Shown one piece after another: positions 8,904 to 23,000 of a stretch of DNA of 64,000 nt (positions are counted from its first letter, which is position 1; the number at the start of each line of letters is the position of its first letter). The position numbers and the translations under genes are program-made. The stretch is from the NCBI RefSeq assembly GCF_002443255.2, contig NW_019211457.1:1652727-1716726 (forward strand), given 5' to 3'. This DNA is from Varroa destructor (lineage: Eukaryota; Arthropoda; Arachnida; Mesostigmata; Varroidae). Under the pieces are notes generated by a model that saw only the letters and a list, made by a program, of their open reading frames with translations, did no database searches and had not been told where the DNA came from.

Positions 8904-11900
8904 TATTTAATTATAATGCGTACTTAGACATGCCTATGATTTGGGCGGATGGGTCAATGCATGATTAAGCTGAAAGGATACCAGGTATAAAGAACTACTA
9001 AGAAATAAGAGAGAAATATAGATACGAAATTGTCTTTAAATATGACCTCATCAAACGGAATAGCTAGCTAACAATCGTGTGCTTAGGTGAGTCAACAACA
9101 CTTTAGGAAAGCCATGTGTGTATATATACTTAATGTAGTTGTCGTATATTTGATGTTGACATAAGTTCCTGACTGGGGTATAATAAAGACGAACTTAAAT
9201 TCATTGATCGCTAAGCGTTGGAACTTATTTAAGTCAAGTGTTGACTGTATCAAGATGAATCTACACTTAAGGAACGCGTTTTATCAACGCATAATACGTG
9301 CCTACATAAACATCGAATGTTCATCCAGGCATCTCTTCTTTCGCATATTCTATATCGTCCGAATTCACTCGAAGCTGATCCGACTCCGATCTTTTGGCTG
9401 AAGTATTTGCAACAGCATCAACGACGTTCGGGTGTACGAGGAAAGATAGAAGAAGCAACCACTATCCGTTTGCCCAGTTTTCATTTCTTGTGTCCAGCCA
9501 CTCTTTGAGACAGTGGGATGACCGTCTTAGCCGGCGAAACCAAATAGCCTTTGCCGACGCCGCGTTGGGAACCTAGTTTACTTCTGAAATAGGTCCAGGC
9601 AAACTTGTGATCGGCCGTTGGCCTTGTTTGCAGACCTACTTCATCGTAGCTGTTGGTACGCTAATATTTTCGTAGCCGTTGAGATTGTCGGTAAGATAAA
9701 ACGACGACCGCATTTAGCGGACACAGCGGTGACCATCGTTGAAATGAAACAGAAAATACCGCTCAATGCGTCTTGGTGCGCCAGTAAGAGATCAGCCGAG
9801 GCAAAGATGCCGACGGGGCAGATGCCCAGGTAATTGACAAGAAACGCTATGCATTATTGTATTTAGGAAACGCGTCTCCAAAGGGCGTCTATCGTCGATC
9901 CGCGGACCTGTGAATTTGTAAGACAAAGTAGGCCGATTAGCAGTAGAGTATCTAGTTCTCTACGAATGTGATACAAAGTACGGTAGGAAACGTCACCGGT
10001 TACACAATCCTACTTAATATCTATAATAGATCAGCAGTATACGCTAATCAAACTTATCTATTTTTCAGTCACGTCTGTTTTTAATTAATAACGCTTGTGG
10101 TGTCGATCAGTAATCGGAAAGCGTATCAGAAATATCAGGAAACGTAATAGCAGAGTTTGATCGTTGACGCCTATTGACTGGCGTACGTATTTTTGATGTT
10201 ATACCAAACAATCGACGACGAGCATTTGTTCACACATTGAAAATATCAAACGGACCTCGAAAAGAAGCTCGTAGATAGTGAGCAAAAGTAGCATCGTTAC
10301 GCTGATACGATCAGCGAGTGTTTATTAACGTAGGGAAGTGAATGCTGAGCCAATATGGGCAACCATCAACATGATAGCTAGAAAGCTTAAGTTGTGTGTA
10401 TGTTTTAAGGCTAGCTTGCGGATCAGGGAAGATAAAGTACGAAAGTTCACTCCCCGATTAGTACGTTAAGCATTATCTAATTTTAACAAATAGTAGCCTG
10501 TGTTTTAGCATTTCCAAGCAAAGACCCTACCAGCCGAAGTACTAGCCAGCTAGACTGGATCTTGTTCTACTCGATAGGAACCCGATGCATAAACACTGTA
10601 AAATAGCAAACTGCATTTTATCCGGAAAAAAAAGTTGATTCTTCACATCAGTTTACCTCTATCGATTGTTCCATATACTAAGTACCTCGACGCTTCCATA
10701 GATTCCGGCGAGCCCGAAATAACTACTAACAAACAGGTGAAAATGATTTGCTTTTGCTAGAATATCTGATCTTAGCTAAAGTAGTACCAAGCCTTGTTCT
10801 CATCTTCACCACAATGGCGCCTAGTAGCCAGCTGGATAACGTTTGGATAAGCAACCGAGTAGAACGAGCGCGCTTAACTTAGGTGTTGGAAGGTCGAAGC
10901 TGCCGCTACTACCATCAGTCAACACGTTGACTTATCCGGCCGGCCATGTATTCTACAGGCCATCTATTTCCATTACGTTTATGGCACGAATGGTCGTAGT
11001 GGAAGCATGATTAAATACAACGTATTCTTAAGTACATCGTTAGACCAAAAGTAGCAGCGACGTGCGGGTATTGCCTGAGATAGAGCGCCGTTAAGAACTG
11101 AAAGGAAGCTAAACTGGCTAAAATATTGTTACTACAAAAATAGACTAACTGGATTCACGTCAGTATAGCCGAAACGAGCCGTTACGTAACTTCTGCCAAA
11201 AGGTAAAATCTCTAGATCGCGTATAGTGGCCTCTGTGTAGCTACGAGGAGTTGTAGAATGAGGCCTGTAGGCAGTAGATTCTGAGGCCGATGTTAGATGC
11301 CATATTGGATGCTAACCGACGGACGGTAGTTCGATAGAACGACTGCTTGACCTTCTATTCTGTTGTTTCTTGTTGAGAAGAAATTGGATAACGTTTTCTC
11401 TACCGAGAATACCGCCAGCGGCAGCTAGACGATGAATAACGAGGCCGTCAGCTAAGTCAGCTGATCGTCGTCTAGCCACCGTTGCCCGCTCGGCTTCCAC
11501 GACGAGCAGGCCAACGGAACAGTAAAAATATACAACTTTGCCCCAACGGATAATGACGGCCAGCAGCGTTCAGCGAGCCAATAGCAACGAATCAGCAGTG
11601 ACGAAGCTCAGCGACCGACCCGACTGCAACGACGTGCCTCTACCACTACAATTGGAACAATATTAAATGATCTGATCAAGCGACGAGTGGCGTAGCAGCG
11701 AGAAGCAGTGATCCTTATGTTAAAGACGGCACTCTGGCGTAGATAATCTAAGCTAGTATAGATAGCTGTTTGCAGCGCGATCTGGTGTCTAAATATAGAG
11801 CGACAAACGGAGATATGAAGGGAAGTAGAAGTTATCGTTGGCCTCAGCAATAGTTCTTTGGCGCAATCACAGTTAGCCGGACTTAATTTGATACTTTTTC

Positions 11901-12360
11901 CTATCCTGTACTAAGGCACGCTGTCTTTATCTAACGCTTTTTTTTTCCGAACTTCTCGCCGTTAGACCTCTCTGTGTTTTCTGTCTCTTCCACTCTCGCT
12001 CTATTTTTCCTGCAGACAGCAGGAAACCAGCGTTTTTCATAGGGGGTTAAGGGAAGAGAAAGACACCAGTGTGCCTGTATAGAATATCTGCTGATTTTCG
12101 ACACACGTTTCGTAATCGTCTTGTATATAGGTACGAGTCTATAGTTTAAAAGAGGTTGGCATGCAGCTAGGCGAAGTGGCTAGCTATTTGCGTTCAGCGT
12201 GGTCTCAATAGTATCTGTTACAGAGGGGCTTTGTCTCAATCCATCCATCAGAGATATCATCGAACTTGGCCAGCTCTGCAGCATTTGTAGACAGACGGGC
12301 ATAGTTTTAGGATACTTGACACATAAACGGCGGTAGAAGCTACTGCCATCGAACCACATA
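8904..12360. other. gene-poor stretch
   Basis: There are only short frames, and none over 60 codons between about 9834 and 11311. A 57-nt segment at 9634-9690 is flanked by an acceptor-like GTTTGCAG and a donor-like GTAAGATA and is open in one frame, but such pairs are expected by chance. Nothing else is recognised. Confidence 0.45.
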
Positions 12361-12361
12361 A

Positions 12362-12387
12362 TAGTAGTAGTAGTAGTAGTAGTAGTA
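12362..12387 (+). repeat. (TAG)8-9 microsatellite
   Basis: A perfect TAG/AGT trinucleotide run; on the minus strand it translates as poly-Tyr in an overlapping frame. Confidence 0.92.
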
Positions 12388-15300
12388 CCGTTTCAAAGGC
12401 AAAAGGACCAGTGAGCCTTTAATACAGGCTGGTAGAAGTGATCGAGGCCCAGTTGGTTGAAATGGTCGTGGTGTTGATTGAAGTACGATTAGCCGCGAAC
12501 ACGATTCTCTCAATTGCTTTTCGGTTGAAAGCAATCATTTGATATCACTGCCAACGACTGCGGAGGACGGCGACGCATCGATAAGATGACAACGAGGACG
12601 AATACAAAAAAAATTGTTCCATAAAAAATAGGGAGCATACAATGACTTAAGCACTAGGCGCGTTTGCGTAGAGAAGGCACACTTATGAAAACACACAATA
12701 TAAACGAAATATCATCGACCGACCTTGACGCTCGAAGTTGTTCGGTCGTTCTGTAATAATACATAGGACTTTTAGAGAAAGGAAAGTTGAAAGAGGCGGC
12801 GAAACGATGGCAAGGAAAATTATATGTATCAATCATGTTGTTTGAACACAATATAAAAACGCTACAATATAGAAGGAATGGAATTGTAGAGTGCCGAATG
12901 GGCGTCTTCGCAATTTTACTTTATAAAAATTCAATGTTTACTAAGAACGCATAAAGAATTGTACAAGGTATTTGTTTTCAACCCTTACAGGGTCCACCTG
13001 GTATCAGTATGAAAAGAAGATTTGTTGACAAATGAAGCACTAAAAAGCACCAGTTTTGCCGCACGTTTCTTATTAAAGGTTATCTTGCAAGGAGAGTAAA
13101 TCATCAAAATTTTGTATAGACGACAGCATTTTTATGGAAGAGAATGCTGAAATTTATTCGATCGCATAAGAAGGATTAAACCTTTTTACATATTAATGTC
13201 GCCTGATATATGACAATTAGAACAATCTCGAATTCGCAAATGATAAAGTGGGCTTCTTTTTATTAAACCCGTTTAGCTTTTTTTTTTCTTGTAATTGTCA
13301 ATAAAGTTTGGAATAATATTGTTTACATATGAACAATAGAAAACAATGATGAGCGAAGTGCGGGCTTCAGCTCAGGTGATTGCTCTGGCTTCACCGAAAC
13401 CGTTATTGCCAATCCAGATTTTCTCTTCATACTAAACCTCCCGCTGCCAGTCAATTTGACGGCATTCAAGGTGCTTGCAGAGGTTTATACACCTACACGA
13501 TGTTACATTGCCGTCTTTAATAACTTTTCTCAGGAATAAATTTTTCACTCGGCATATATATACGCGTACGTTGAAAGACGTCGCCAAGGTTTCCATTAAT
13601 AGTATTGTGAATGATTTGTTTAGTTCAAGCCAGACATCTCTTATGTTCTAAACCTATCTACTAAGCTAAGGGTAAATCTGCTAAAATATGTTTAATTAAG
13701 TTAAATAAGACGCTCAGTTTACATGGCAGTTCTTATTAACGTACCTCGAAGCAACCCCTCCGTAGGCGACAAGAGTCATTCATATAATTTAATCTTATTT
13801 TCCACTGGTGAAAGTTACAATGATCGTTGCAAAGACAATTATTATCTAGCGTGAGATCGTGTCTCCGGGCTGACCGAGTAGCATGAAACGCAGAGAAGAT
13901 CTTTCATAACAGTCGAAGCTCGTTCGAAGAGCACGATATTCTTAATAATCTACTAGATATACTTATTATACAACGACGTTTTTTAGGTGGGTATCGGTAT
14001 GCTCTTCTGTTGCCCTTGTCACTTCATGACAATCCCAGTGTATGTATATATATGTGGTTCATTGGAATAAAGCCGTCTTGACAAGTTTCCTTCGTCATCA
14101 TTTTATCATGCCTTTTTTGGTCGAAGAGAACCGCGTTTACAGCGGCTGATCATATGATGGACGCCCAGTAATTTATATAGTAGCTTGGTAGACCCTACGA
14201 GATTCTTGCGAAGCTCTATAGATATATACATAAATTTACACATATCACCTGCCTGGCAACGCGACACGGTGCGTATAGCCAAGGCAGGTTGGTCTATGAA
14301 CCCCCCACACGTGCCTTCCCGTTGCTCAAACCTATTCCTTGGCGATTTCTCCCCAAAACCTCCATAGACAGCTATATCGTGTAGTGAGGATGGTGGTTTG
14401 CCCGTCAGCGAGTGCCAGGCTCGCTCAAATAGCCATCTTGCATTCTTCTTTTCTCCTTGAAGAGTGCAAGTCCGAAGATAACAACAAATTTTTAATCTAA
14501 AAAAACTCCGTTCGCGTCCTTTCGTTGGCTTGTAAACTTTTGAAAAGCCACAACCACCTGGCGACGGCGGGTTGTCCACTTTGCGCTTGATCTCGGGAGA
14601 GTTTTCGTTGCGAAACACAAAGAGAGGGACTGAGAACAAGGATAAAGAGCCTTCTCGGCTCCCGGTTCTGTATTATTTTCAAAGGAGGAAGTGGCAGCGA
14701 CAGCAGCTTCGTCAGTGAAAATTTTCCAACTCGGTGGAGGTGCGTTATGCCAACCAGCGAGCGAAGGCGGGTTCCAGGCAGGTGAAGCAAGAGAATGGCA
14801 GAAACGGAGGGGCAAAGTATTGGATACACCAGCGTTCGCGGTCGGCTTGTACGAAGCGGCGGGTAGACGAAAGATGGCACCATGTCATCTTCTCGACCGA
14901 CCTTCGTCTATACTACCACAGACTTTTCTGCTGTAACAAAAGTAGCACCAAGCGGAATTGGCTAGGATGTAAGCTGGCATGACGTGCAAGAGAGAAGGGC
15001 AGGGAACACACGCTGCAGAGGACGGCACGAAATCCATCGGAACGGGGGGTTTTCATTTGACATAGGTTATATCGAATGTCTCTAAAAAGAACGAAGAGAT
15101 TGGTCAGAGGCTATTCTTTCGCCTTTACTTTCTACTATTCAGTACACCGCTTTTGGTCTCATTTTTCTACGTCATGAGTTTGTATTGGAGTCCTCAATTT
15201 TTCACATAGATTTCTGTTTATTTTTGCGGTGGGCGATGTTGCTCCCTTCGCGTTCGGTTGGACGGCTCGGCTGGGGTGTGGTTGAATGGCAAAAAGAAGC

Positions 15301-16100
15301 GGGTGCACGGGGGCAAAAGGATGGGGCAAGCAAGAGAGGCAAAATCGTTGTCATGTTTTAAACATTGCGACACTATATTATTAGCTTGAGCTAAAACGGA
15401 GGCCAAAAGAGATATCGAGGCACTTGGCATGTTTGCTGCCGTCGAATCTATTGGTTTTAGCCCTCTAGTCTCAGAAGCCAGGAGAAGAGCTAAAGTAGGA
15501 CCATATGAAATTAAAAACTTACTGAGATTGCGGTTAACGGTGAAGACCCTAGAAATATACCGTTTCTAATTAGTACATGGTAAAGAGACGAAAATTAAAG
15601 TTGATTATTAGACTTCAAATTTAGCCGATTTTTCAATGATAAATTCAAGAAAATGTTGGTGGAGTGGATCAGCTGATCTGTAATATTATGCGACAATATT
15701 TTACATTGGCTCTTTTGCTATAAACAGAGAACGGCGATGCGTGATAGAACAATTATTGTCTGATAATGTCTATTACAAAATACTTATTTCATGGCCTAAC
15801 TGTATAATTATGATACTATAAATACCTATCCGCATACTTTGGTCGATAAAAGCTGTTTACTAATTCAATTTAGAGTAAATTTCAGTAAGCAGTCACGTCA
15901 ATAACTTGCGCTGCTCTAATAAGAAAATTTTTGAATTTTCTCAACCAGATCTTGCCGCTAACCAGCGCTTTAGACGGCTGATTCCCACCAGTACGCAAAC
16001 AAAGTGCGTTTTTCTACGCCAGCTTTGACCTCAGATTGTCTTACCCCTGTCACTAAGTTTACTGGGCAAACACTTCACCTCTTGCGTAATCGCCTCGTGC
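12388..16100. other. no gene recognised
   Basis: AT-rich up to about 14.1 kb, then mixed. A 177-codon minus-strand frame (14106-14639) opens without an ATG and has no recognisable domain or flanking splice signals. CT-rich patches occur at 11940-12010 and 15110-15200. Confidence 0.42.
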
Positions 16101-16229
16101 ATACGCATTGAGCATCACACGACACAACAAAAATATTTACCAAAAATATGCCTGCTTTCAACGTCGAATCCTCGCTCCTTTATTTTTTTTAATATTAACT
16201 CCAAAAGTGGGAAAACAACTAACATGTCA

Positions 16230-18300
16230 AATAACCATTTGGCAGCCCACATCTACAGAAAGATATACTTGGCGAGAGCTGCATGGCGCTGCTGCTCCTA
16301 ATGTGAAGGCCGCTGCTGTTGCAGGTGATCGCTTCGTGCAGACTGCACCGCCGCCACGTCCAGCATCATCAGCCCAGAAAGTTTCTACCCCTTTCGACTG
16401 CTGCGACTCGTGATGCTCCTCGATGGAGCAGATCGTGCAGGCCGGCGGGCGAGCGGGCGTTCGGGGGAACGAGCAGTAAGGCACGTCATGTCGTGTCTTG
16501 TTCTGCCGACTGCTGCGCTCCCTAGGCCAAGCGTTTCCTTCCCCGGCGGCCCTAACACCACCAGCAGCGGACGACGTTTACCGTTTTCCCAACTACCCCT
16601 CGCTTCGATGTGCGGGCCTTTTTTCCCCAGCGAATTTCCCCTTCGTCTTCTTACCCTTTCTCCTTCTCATCGTCATCATTGTCGCCGTTATCGGTGCCGT
16701 CGCCCTAAGCTGAGCCCCACCTTGGTCGTCCTCCTCCACTAGTTTTCCGCCGCTTCCATCCTCCGGCGACTATGTCCCTTTCTCTCCCTTCAACTCGTGT
16801 CCTGGGAGACCCGGGACCCTGGAGTCTCCAGGAAAACTAGTTTACGTAGGCTCCTAGCTGCCGAAGCTCTAAAGAGGAGAACAATTGCGAGAGCAGACAG
16901 GCGAATAGACGGGGGAACGACCACGTAAGAGAGTTCCTAGAAACGTGCACAAGCCGAGGAGAGAGCGCAAAAGACCACTAGTGTTTGCAGTTGGGCCAAG
17001 TCCCTACTTTCAGGGCCTGACCGCCCTGCGTGGCCGGCTCTTCTTTAAACCTCTTTGCAGACTCGAGTCACTTCTGTCTCCCCCAGTTGCTGTCTTCCTC
17101 CCGATCCAGAAACTCATTCTGAGGCCGAGGGACTCAATTCCCGATCACACACGACGAACACCTGTTTGTGAAGTTCTTTCCTATGTACGTATGTATCTGC
17201 GTGTATGTATTGGAGTGCGGGATCCTATCCCACTCAGAGTTCGTCTTCAGCCATTCCTTCTATCGGGGCTGGCGCTCCCTTTTGCTCAGCGAATGTTGAG
17301 GGTCGCACTCCTAGCACCCTTCTATCCACGTTTTCCCTTAGCCTCTTTCTACAGTTTTTCATCGCCGCACCAACAGACTCATTCTCTTGCTGAGGAATAA
17401 TAGTCGCGGCTAGTGGTAGCTGCACATCGTTGGCACGCTCCTGCTTTCCTGATGGACGTGTTCTCTACCCCCTTCCTAAGTTGAGACCCCTCAGTCTTCT
17501 CCTTTCTCTATGTTCTATGCAGGCAGGTTCTGCCCTACTGCTAGTAGGAAACCCTTTTTCTCATAGGGTTTTTCCATTGCTTCCGTAGATTGCAACACCC
17601 CGGCCTCTCTCCTAGTACATACTCTACGTTAGCTGTTCCTGACTACTATCCGTTTTCCCAACGTTTCTCCAACGTTCTCTTATCCTGAGTTCTTCTTTCC
17701 TGCATTCGCCCATACACGTTAGTGCTTGCAGTCCTCCGTGGCCCCACCGCCGCCTCCACCGCCATCATCAGCCTGGAGCTTCGCCGTCAAGAGAACTGTG
17801 CAAGTAGGGTCCTTCGTCTCATGCTTTGTGGGCGTTTTGGGTTTTGGACACTCCACAACGGCCATGCTTGCCTTCTTCCCCTTGCTGCGTTCTTACGCAT
17901 GGCGTATCTCCCCCTTCCCCTCGCGCATGAAACCCCTATAACTGTCCATATACCCTCGGATTGTGCCGCCAGTTCCGCTACTCGTTACCGACCATGCTAT
18001 TCCCACCACTGCTAACCCCTCCTCTGTCGTCCTTTACCCCACTCCCGGTTAACCCCAGAAATCTCCGAGATCCTACACGGAGAAATGACCCCTCTCTGGT
18101 GGCAGCCTAGCTGTTCTCCGTCGCGAGGTGGTCTGGCGGACGGTTCCCTTTCCCAGGATCGATAGGCTGCCGGCAGCCAGGGGCAGTAGAGTCGTAGTGG
18201 CTGTGAAGCTAGGTGGCTGCTGGCTGGACGGCCTGCTGGGAGACGCCGTCAGGCGCCTAGGCTAAAGCCACCGATGGCTCCGAGCCCCAGCGTTTAGCTT
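16230..18300. other. GC-richer, strongly pyrimidine-biased region
   Basis: From about 16500 to 18060 the plus strand is by eye roughly two-thirds C plus T, with many CTTCC, CCCTTT and TCTCC strings. Frames here are Pro, Ser and Leu rich because of this bias (for example 16498-16713, whose C-terminal Leu/Ile/Val stretch resembles a membrane segment but has no ATG at its start). I cannot support a gene. Such skew is seen in long transcribed introns or UTRs and in polypurine/polypyrimidine tracts. Confidence 0.5.
16801..16832. repeat. imperfect GC-rich inverted repeat
   Basis: CCTGGGAGAC at the left is matched by GTCTCCAGG at the right with one base missing, around an ACCCGGGA-like centre. A stable hairpin is possible; function unknown. 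Confidence 0.5.
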
Positions 18301-21300
18301 GAGCAGATAGAGTTTCTACGAGACGATGATGACGACAAATACTTCGCCGCTGCTGCTGTTCCTGACGTGCTGTTACTAGCTGCCTTCAATCCAAATAATA
18401 TATTTTGATCTAAATATTATTATTCATATTATCTTTGTTACTTCGAGGATAGATCAAAGATAGTATATGATACGGATGCTGAACAGGCGGACTGATTGAA
18501 GAAAGCGGTCGAATGATTGTTGGAGAAATGGGTCGCTATGAAAGATAGGCGAAGCGTCAGGGAAAACGGGTAACGATTTAGTTGAAACGGGGGTTTTGCT
18601 TTTGATAAAAGAGAGAGCGTTTGCTGCGTCGCTAAAAAGAGTAAACAACTATATTCTCATTGTAGTACGAGGCACTTATTCTATTGAATTGTGCATTAAT
18701 CCGAAAGTTGAAAGCATTTTTCCGTAAAACTGTCTCCATACGAGAGATTCGATAACCCAGACACGACCCATTGCTAAAATATGATTATACATTAATAGTA
18801 CTAGTTAGTATTCGTTAAAGGTCAGTTGACGTTCACTGTACGCCATGTTGGATGTATACTGAAACGCGGACAGCGAAATGCTTGTGGCATAGAACGTTTT
18901 TTACGTAAGTGACCTTTTATGATGATGCGCTAATAAATAACCGCACAATTTTAGGCTGTATAATTTGAGTAAGTGGAAATTTTCAAATCATACTCTGTAG
19001 TATGGTTTGACGTCCGCATCTAATACAGAGTTGTTACCTGGTGAGACATCTTAAATTTACACTAATTTATAATCAGAAGGCATAGTCAGACCGTTGGATA
19101 CCGATCTCACGCACCGTTCTCGGAACGAATCTAAAGTTACCGATTCATTATTATTCCTGTTATTGTTACGGAACATTGACAGGCAGTGATATTTCGATGC
19201 GGGTAAGTCCATACGTTGGATACGACTGTTCTTGTATAAATATGTCGATTTAACGCAAAAGTAGGGCTTCTATCAGATATCGGTATACTGACTTCAATGG
19301 TCAGAGTTTCAGAATCGGCAATCTTCAAATGTTGCAAAAAGCCTCTTTTGTACATGTGATAGAATTCGTAGCGGTAGAACGAAAAAGATCTACCTAATTC
19401 CCTACCTAATACCTACCTAATTCTACCTAATACCGACATTCAGGCTGTGAGAAGATGCGATCTATCTTCGTGTTACTCAGATGAACTAAGATTGACGACG
19501 GAAACTACTCCGCACATCATCGTAGCGTTACTCGTCACATTCGAGAACAGCATGACTTTGCAGGACACAACTCAATATAGAAAAGAAAAAAAAGGTGACA
19601 ATATCCAAAGATGCTTCATTACCGTAGATAGAATATTATATATTTTTATTAAGATATATATTATTGGTCGGACTTCATGTCGAAGACAAGCTTTCAACGA
19701 ATAGTAGAATATGTGTTGTTCTGGTTCAGGTTTGTTAACAAGGTTAACTATTGTTTGATATTTTTGCAATCATTCAACTTCGATATCGCTTTCCTATAGT
19801 TCAACATTAATGTTTAACAGTATGTCTTCCCATAACAGGTACTTCGTCAGGCTAATTAATTTTACACGCTGATGGATCGGTCTACGAATGACTCCAGATA
19901 GACACATTGACACCTATGTCACGCTCAGTCCGCTCAAACGAGCTCCCCAGTCGGTACGAGATGCTAGCTGCTTTCCGTTCCCGTTTTTTATGAACCTATT
20001 CTGACGCAGAACTTGTGGATGCATTGATCAGGCATCCGAGAATGGGTGAATCGACAATACTAAGTATGGCACACGGTAGCGAAGTATCGTAGATCGAGAA
20101 ATGTTATTGATGGACACGGACAAAGGCGACGTCATCGATTCAATGACATCGGTACCGACAGAGATGCTGGCCCCAACATGGAAGTCAAGATTACTTGAGT
20201 ATAGGCAAACCAGTCGGCGTTGATCGACGAGCCGACCAATAGTCATACTCGTAGCGATCACCGATTTCAAAGGTTTTTAGCTAACCTTCTCTTATTTAAG
20301 ATTTAAGGAACGCGATCGATGTGCCCAACGTACACAGACGGGCTGCAGGCCGTGAGCGCCAAGATATATCAAATCGGATCGTGTCGATCTGCCCAAAGAC
20401 CATCGTTCGTCTGTCAGCGTAACTCAAAGCAAACACTTTCCAAAAACGCGGCTCCCGATCGAGTTAACAGAGTGAGTTGTATTGAAGATATGGTGAACAT
20501 GTGTTTTGTTAGCAAACCAATCTGACTGCTGTCGAGGAGAGGCTAAATTCTCAAAATTATGTTATAGTCCATGAGCGGTAGATGCAGCAGGCAACTGTAA
20601 TAGTAAAATCAATCATTGGAATAAGCGTTTCTTTCAGACTTTACTTTTGATCTAGTACAGTCGAGTCTAACCCATTGAAGTCATGCTAGTCGAAGAGCGA
20701 ATTGTTTAAGTGGGTTCTGCTGTTGGTTGATATGCTCAGCCCTACGTGTCACGGCCAGCCCATATTTAACTAGCTGATAACAGGGTCGGACTGGTCATTT
20801 GGCCAGAGAAGTTAGATGAACACCCTTATCCTGCTGAATCTGTTGGGGAAGAATGCCTATAAGCTTGAGTTATAGAGCTGTGCTGGTTTACGCTTGCGGT
20901 TTTTATTGACCAATTGACGATACCGACATCCGGAGACAGGTGGGATACACGTTTCTGTTTTAAAGTTTAAGATTAAAGTAGTGGTGATGATATTATTGCA
21001 GTCAAGCTACGCTCGACGATGACTTCAAACGACCAGACAGGCCTGAATTTCTAATGTCCCATTTCGTAGCGATAGGCGCGTTCCTTTACAATACTTATCT
21101 ATCCACAATCCTATTATGTACGGTGGCTACAAACTGTTCAACCAGCTGTGTTTGCGTATGGAAGGAGCACGTGCCCCGTACTGTGGAATAAAGCGAGATA
21201 TCTATATCGGCTTATAAATATTCCTTCGTGCTCAGAAGTCCTCAAACGAATCAAGGAAAAGCCAAATTATTATGGCTTGCTACCTATATTTAACACCGTC

Positions 21301-21400
21301 TATTTTATGAAGCGGCGCGACTTGAATTCCCGGTTCCCGATGGACACGTCATAATGTTGGGCTTCCGCTACTTAACGCCGGGTCCCTCCTTAAGACTTCT
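18301..21400. other. no gene recognised
   Basis: AT-rich sequence with short frames only and one small tandem repeat at 19390-19431. Confidence 0.5.
19390..19431 (+). repeat. four interrupted copies of CTACCTAAT
   Basis: CTACCTAAT occurs at 19390, 19402, 19413 and 19423 with 1 to 3 bases between copies. It is a degenerate minisatellite. Confidence 0.85.
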
Positions 21401-23000
21401 GAACTCCCATCAGCTTTCTCCTCCCTCTTTCTTGGGTGGGACGTCAGAACTCTGCCAGCTACCGCTGCCGGATTCTCAACAGCCGCGAACCGTTTGAGTT
21501 CAGAGCGCCAACCAAGTTAGCTCACACCAACACGGCTTGGCCCTCAACTGGCGGAAAACGCATACAGACTCCTCCTTCTTGGGCCGATATTCTCTTCGGG
21601 TGAATCTTTTCCGCTAAGCGTTTCCTCTTCCATCTGTGCACATTATGCCAGCGATGTCGAACAACTACGAGGCTCCTTGCAAGAATCCTTCGAGAAGACT
21701 CCCTGTTTTCAGCTTACAGAGGGAACACTTGTCGTGGGAGAGCACTGACTGGGGCTGCTCCGTCAGAGGAGCACTAAGCAGGGGTTGCGGAATTTCCAAG
21801 GATGGGGGTCGGAGGCGGTGCCAAGGAACCCAGCTCGTCTCAGCCAATCGGAAGCCTGGTTGCCTCTCTTTGCACATCCAGGAAGCCCCGGCAGAAGCAG
21901 CCAACACGGAGTCTGTCTGAGCCTGAACAAGCCGAAGCAGGAGTTAGGCGACGGCGGGCGGCCGTGCGGCGTGCAGTGGCTGAAGGAAAGGGAGGGATCT
22001 TAAGGCAGGACGGTGGACTCCCTATAGGAGCTTCTGCGGCCTCCCGCTGCCCTCCTTTCGCCTTCTCGGGGGCTCCTGAGCTTCCTGCCTAAAAGGGAGC
22101 AGGTCCGGTGAGGTCCTGCCGCACCACTAGGGCTCTAGAGCATCATAGCACTGTACAGTTCATCGCACACATTACTAAACAGCGCCAATCTTCGCCTTCG
22201 TACGACGACTTCCAGAGAGGTTCTTCCATCACAGCCAAGCACTTAAACCACATCACCGTAGGCTCCTGCTGGCTTGATCATTTGTGTGTTTTTAAAGTCT
22301 TTATCGCCTATAACAGTAAATGGGTAGTTGATAGTGTGATTCTATTCCGTCAGTAACATCCTACTGGTGGTCAACGCAAATGGTGGACAGCGATGGCAAA
22401 GAATTCCATCGTGATGAGCGAAACCTGCGATGAAACGCGCACATAGGCACAAGTTATGTTCATATTATATAATAATAATAGCAAAAAACGTCCATTAGGG
22501 TAGTCCGAAAAGACACTCTTGATCTATGCGATTAAGACCAAGATTGTAATTGGCAGGAACCGATCGAATCGTCTATTTAGGCCCTACCGACAGAATGGTT
22601 GCAGGTTTAGTTACAGTCAGCGAACACAGTGAGTATGGACTGAAACTTACAAGCACCAGCCACCACAACGGCCTGCCGGAGCAATGGGCCAGATAGTTAG
22701 GCTCTCGACGGGACTCCGTGCCGTGTTGGTGATGGTGCTGCCGGCAGGCAAAGGCGATTGCTATGGTGGGACCTAAAGTCTGCCGCCCTCTCGCTTACCA
22801 ATGCCCCCCGCCACTGCCGCCGCTTCCTATAGCGCCCCCTAGAGTCCCATAACATGCCCCATGAGAGCTCTTTGCCCCTGTCCGGGTATTCGAGCTGACT
22901 CGAGCCAGCCCTTAGTGGACCCCAATCGCCCCTAGTGGCCCTTAGATGGCTGACAGCTCCTGGCAAGGGGCCTGGACGCCATACACGCCGGTTTACCGGC
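21400..23000. other. GC-richer region, no gene supported
   Basis: Overlapping plus-strand frames at 21636-22092 and a minus-strand 89-codon frame at 22697-22966 have reasonable composition but no start or splice context that singles them out. They may contain exons, but this cannot be decided by eye. Confidence 0.35.

Noticed and set aside
9634..9690. 57-nt segment between good acceptor and donor
   Set aside because: GTAAG donors and CAG acceptors are expected dozens of times in 64 kb, and a frame of 19 codons adds no support.
14106..14639. 177-codon minus-strand frame
   Set aside because: It opens with TTG, has no domain pattern or flanking splice signals, and overlapping frames in other phases are also long.
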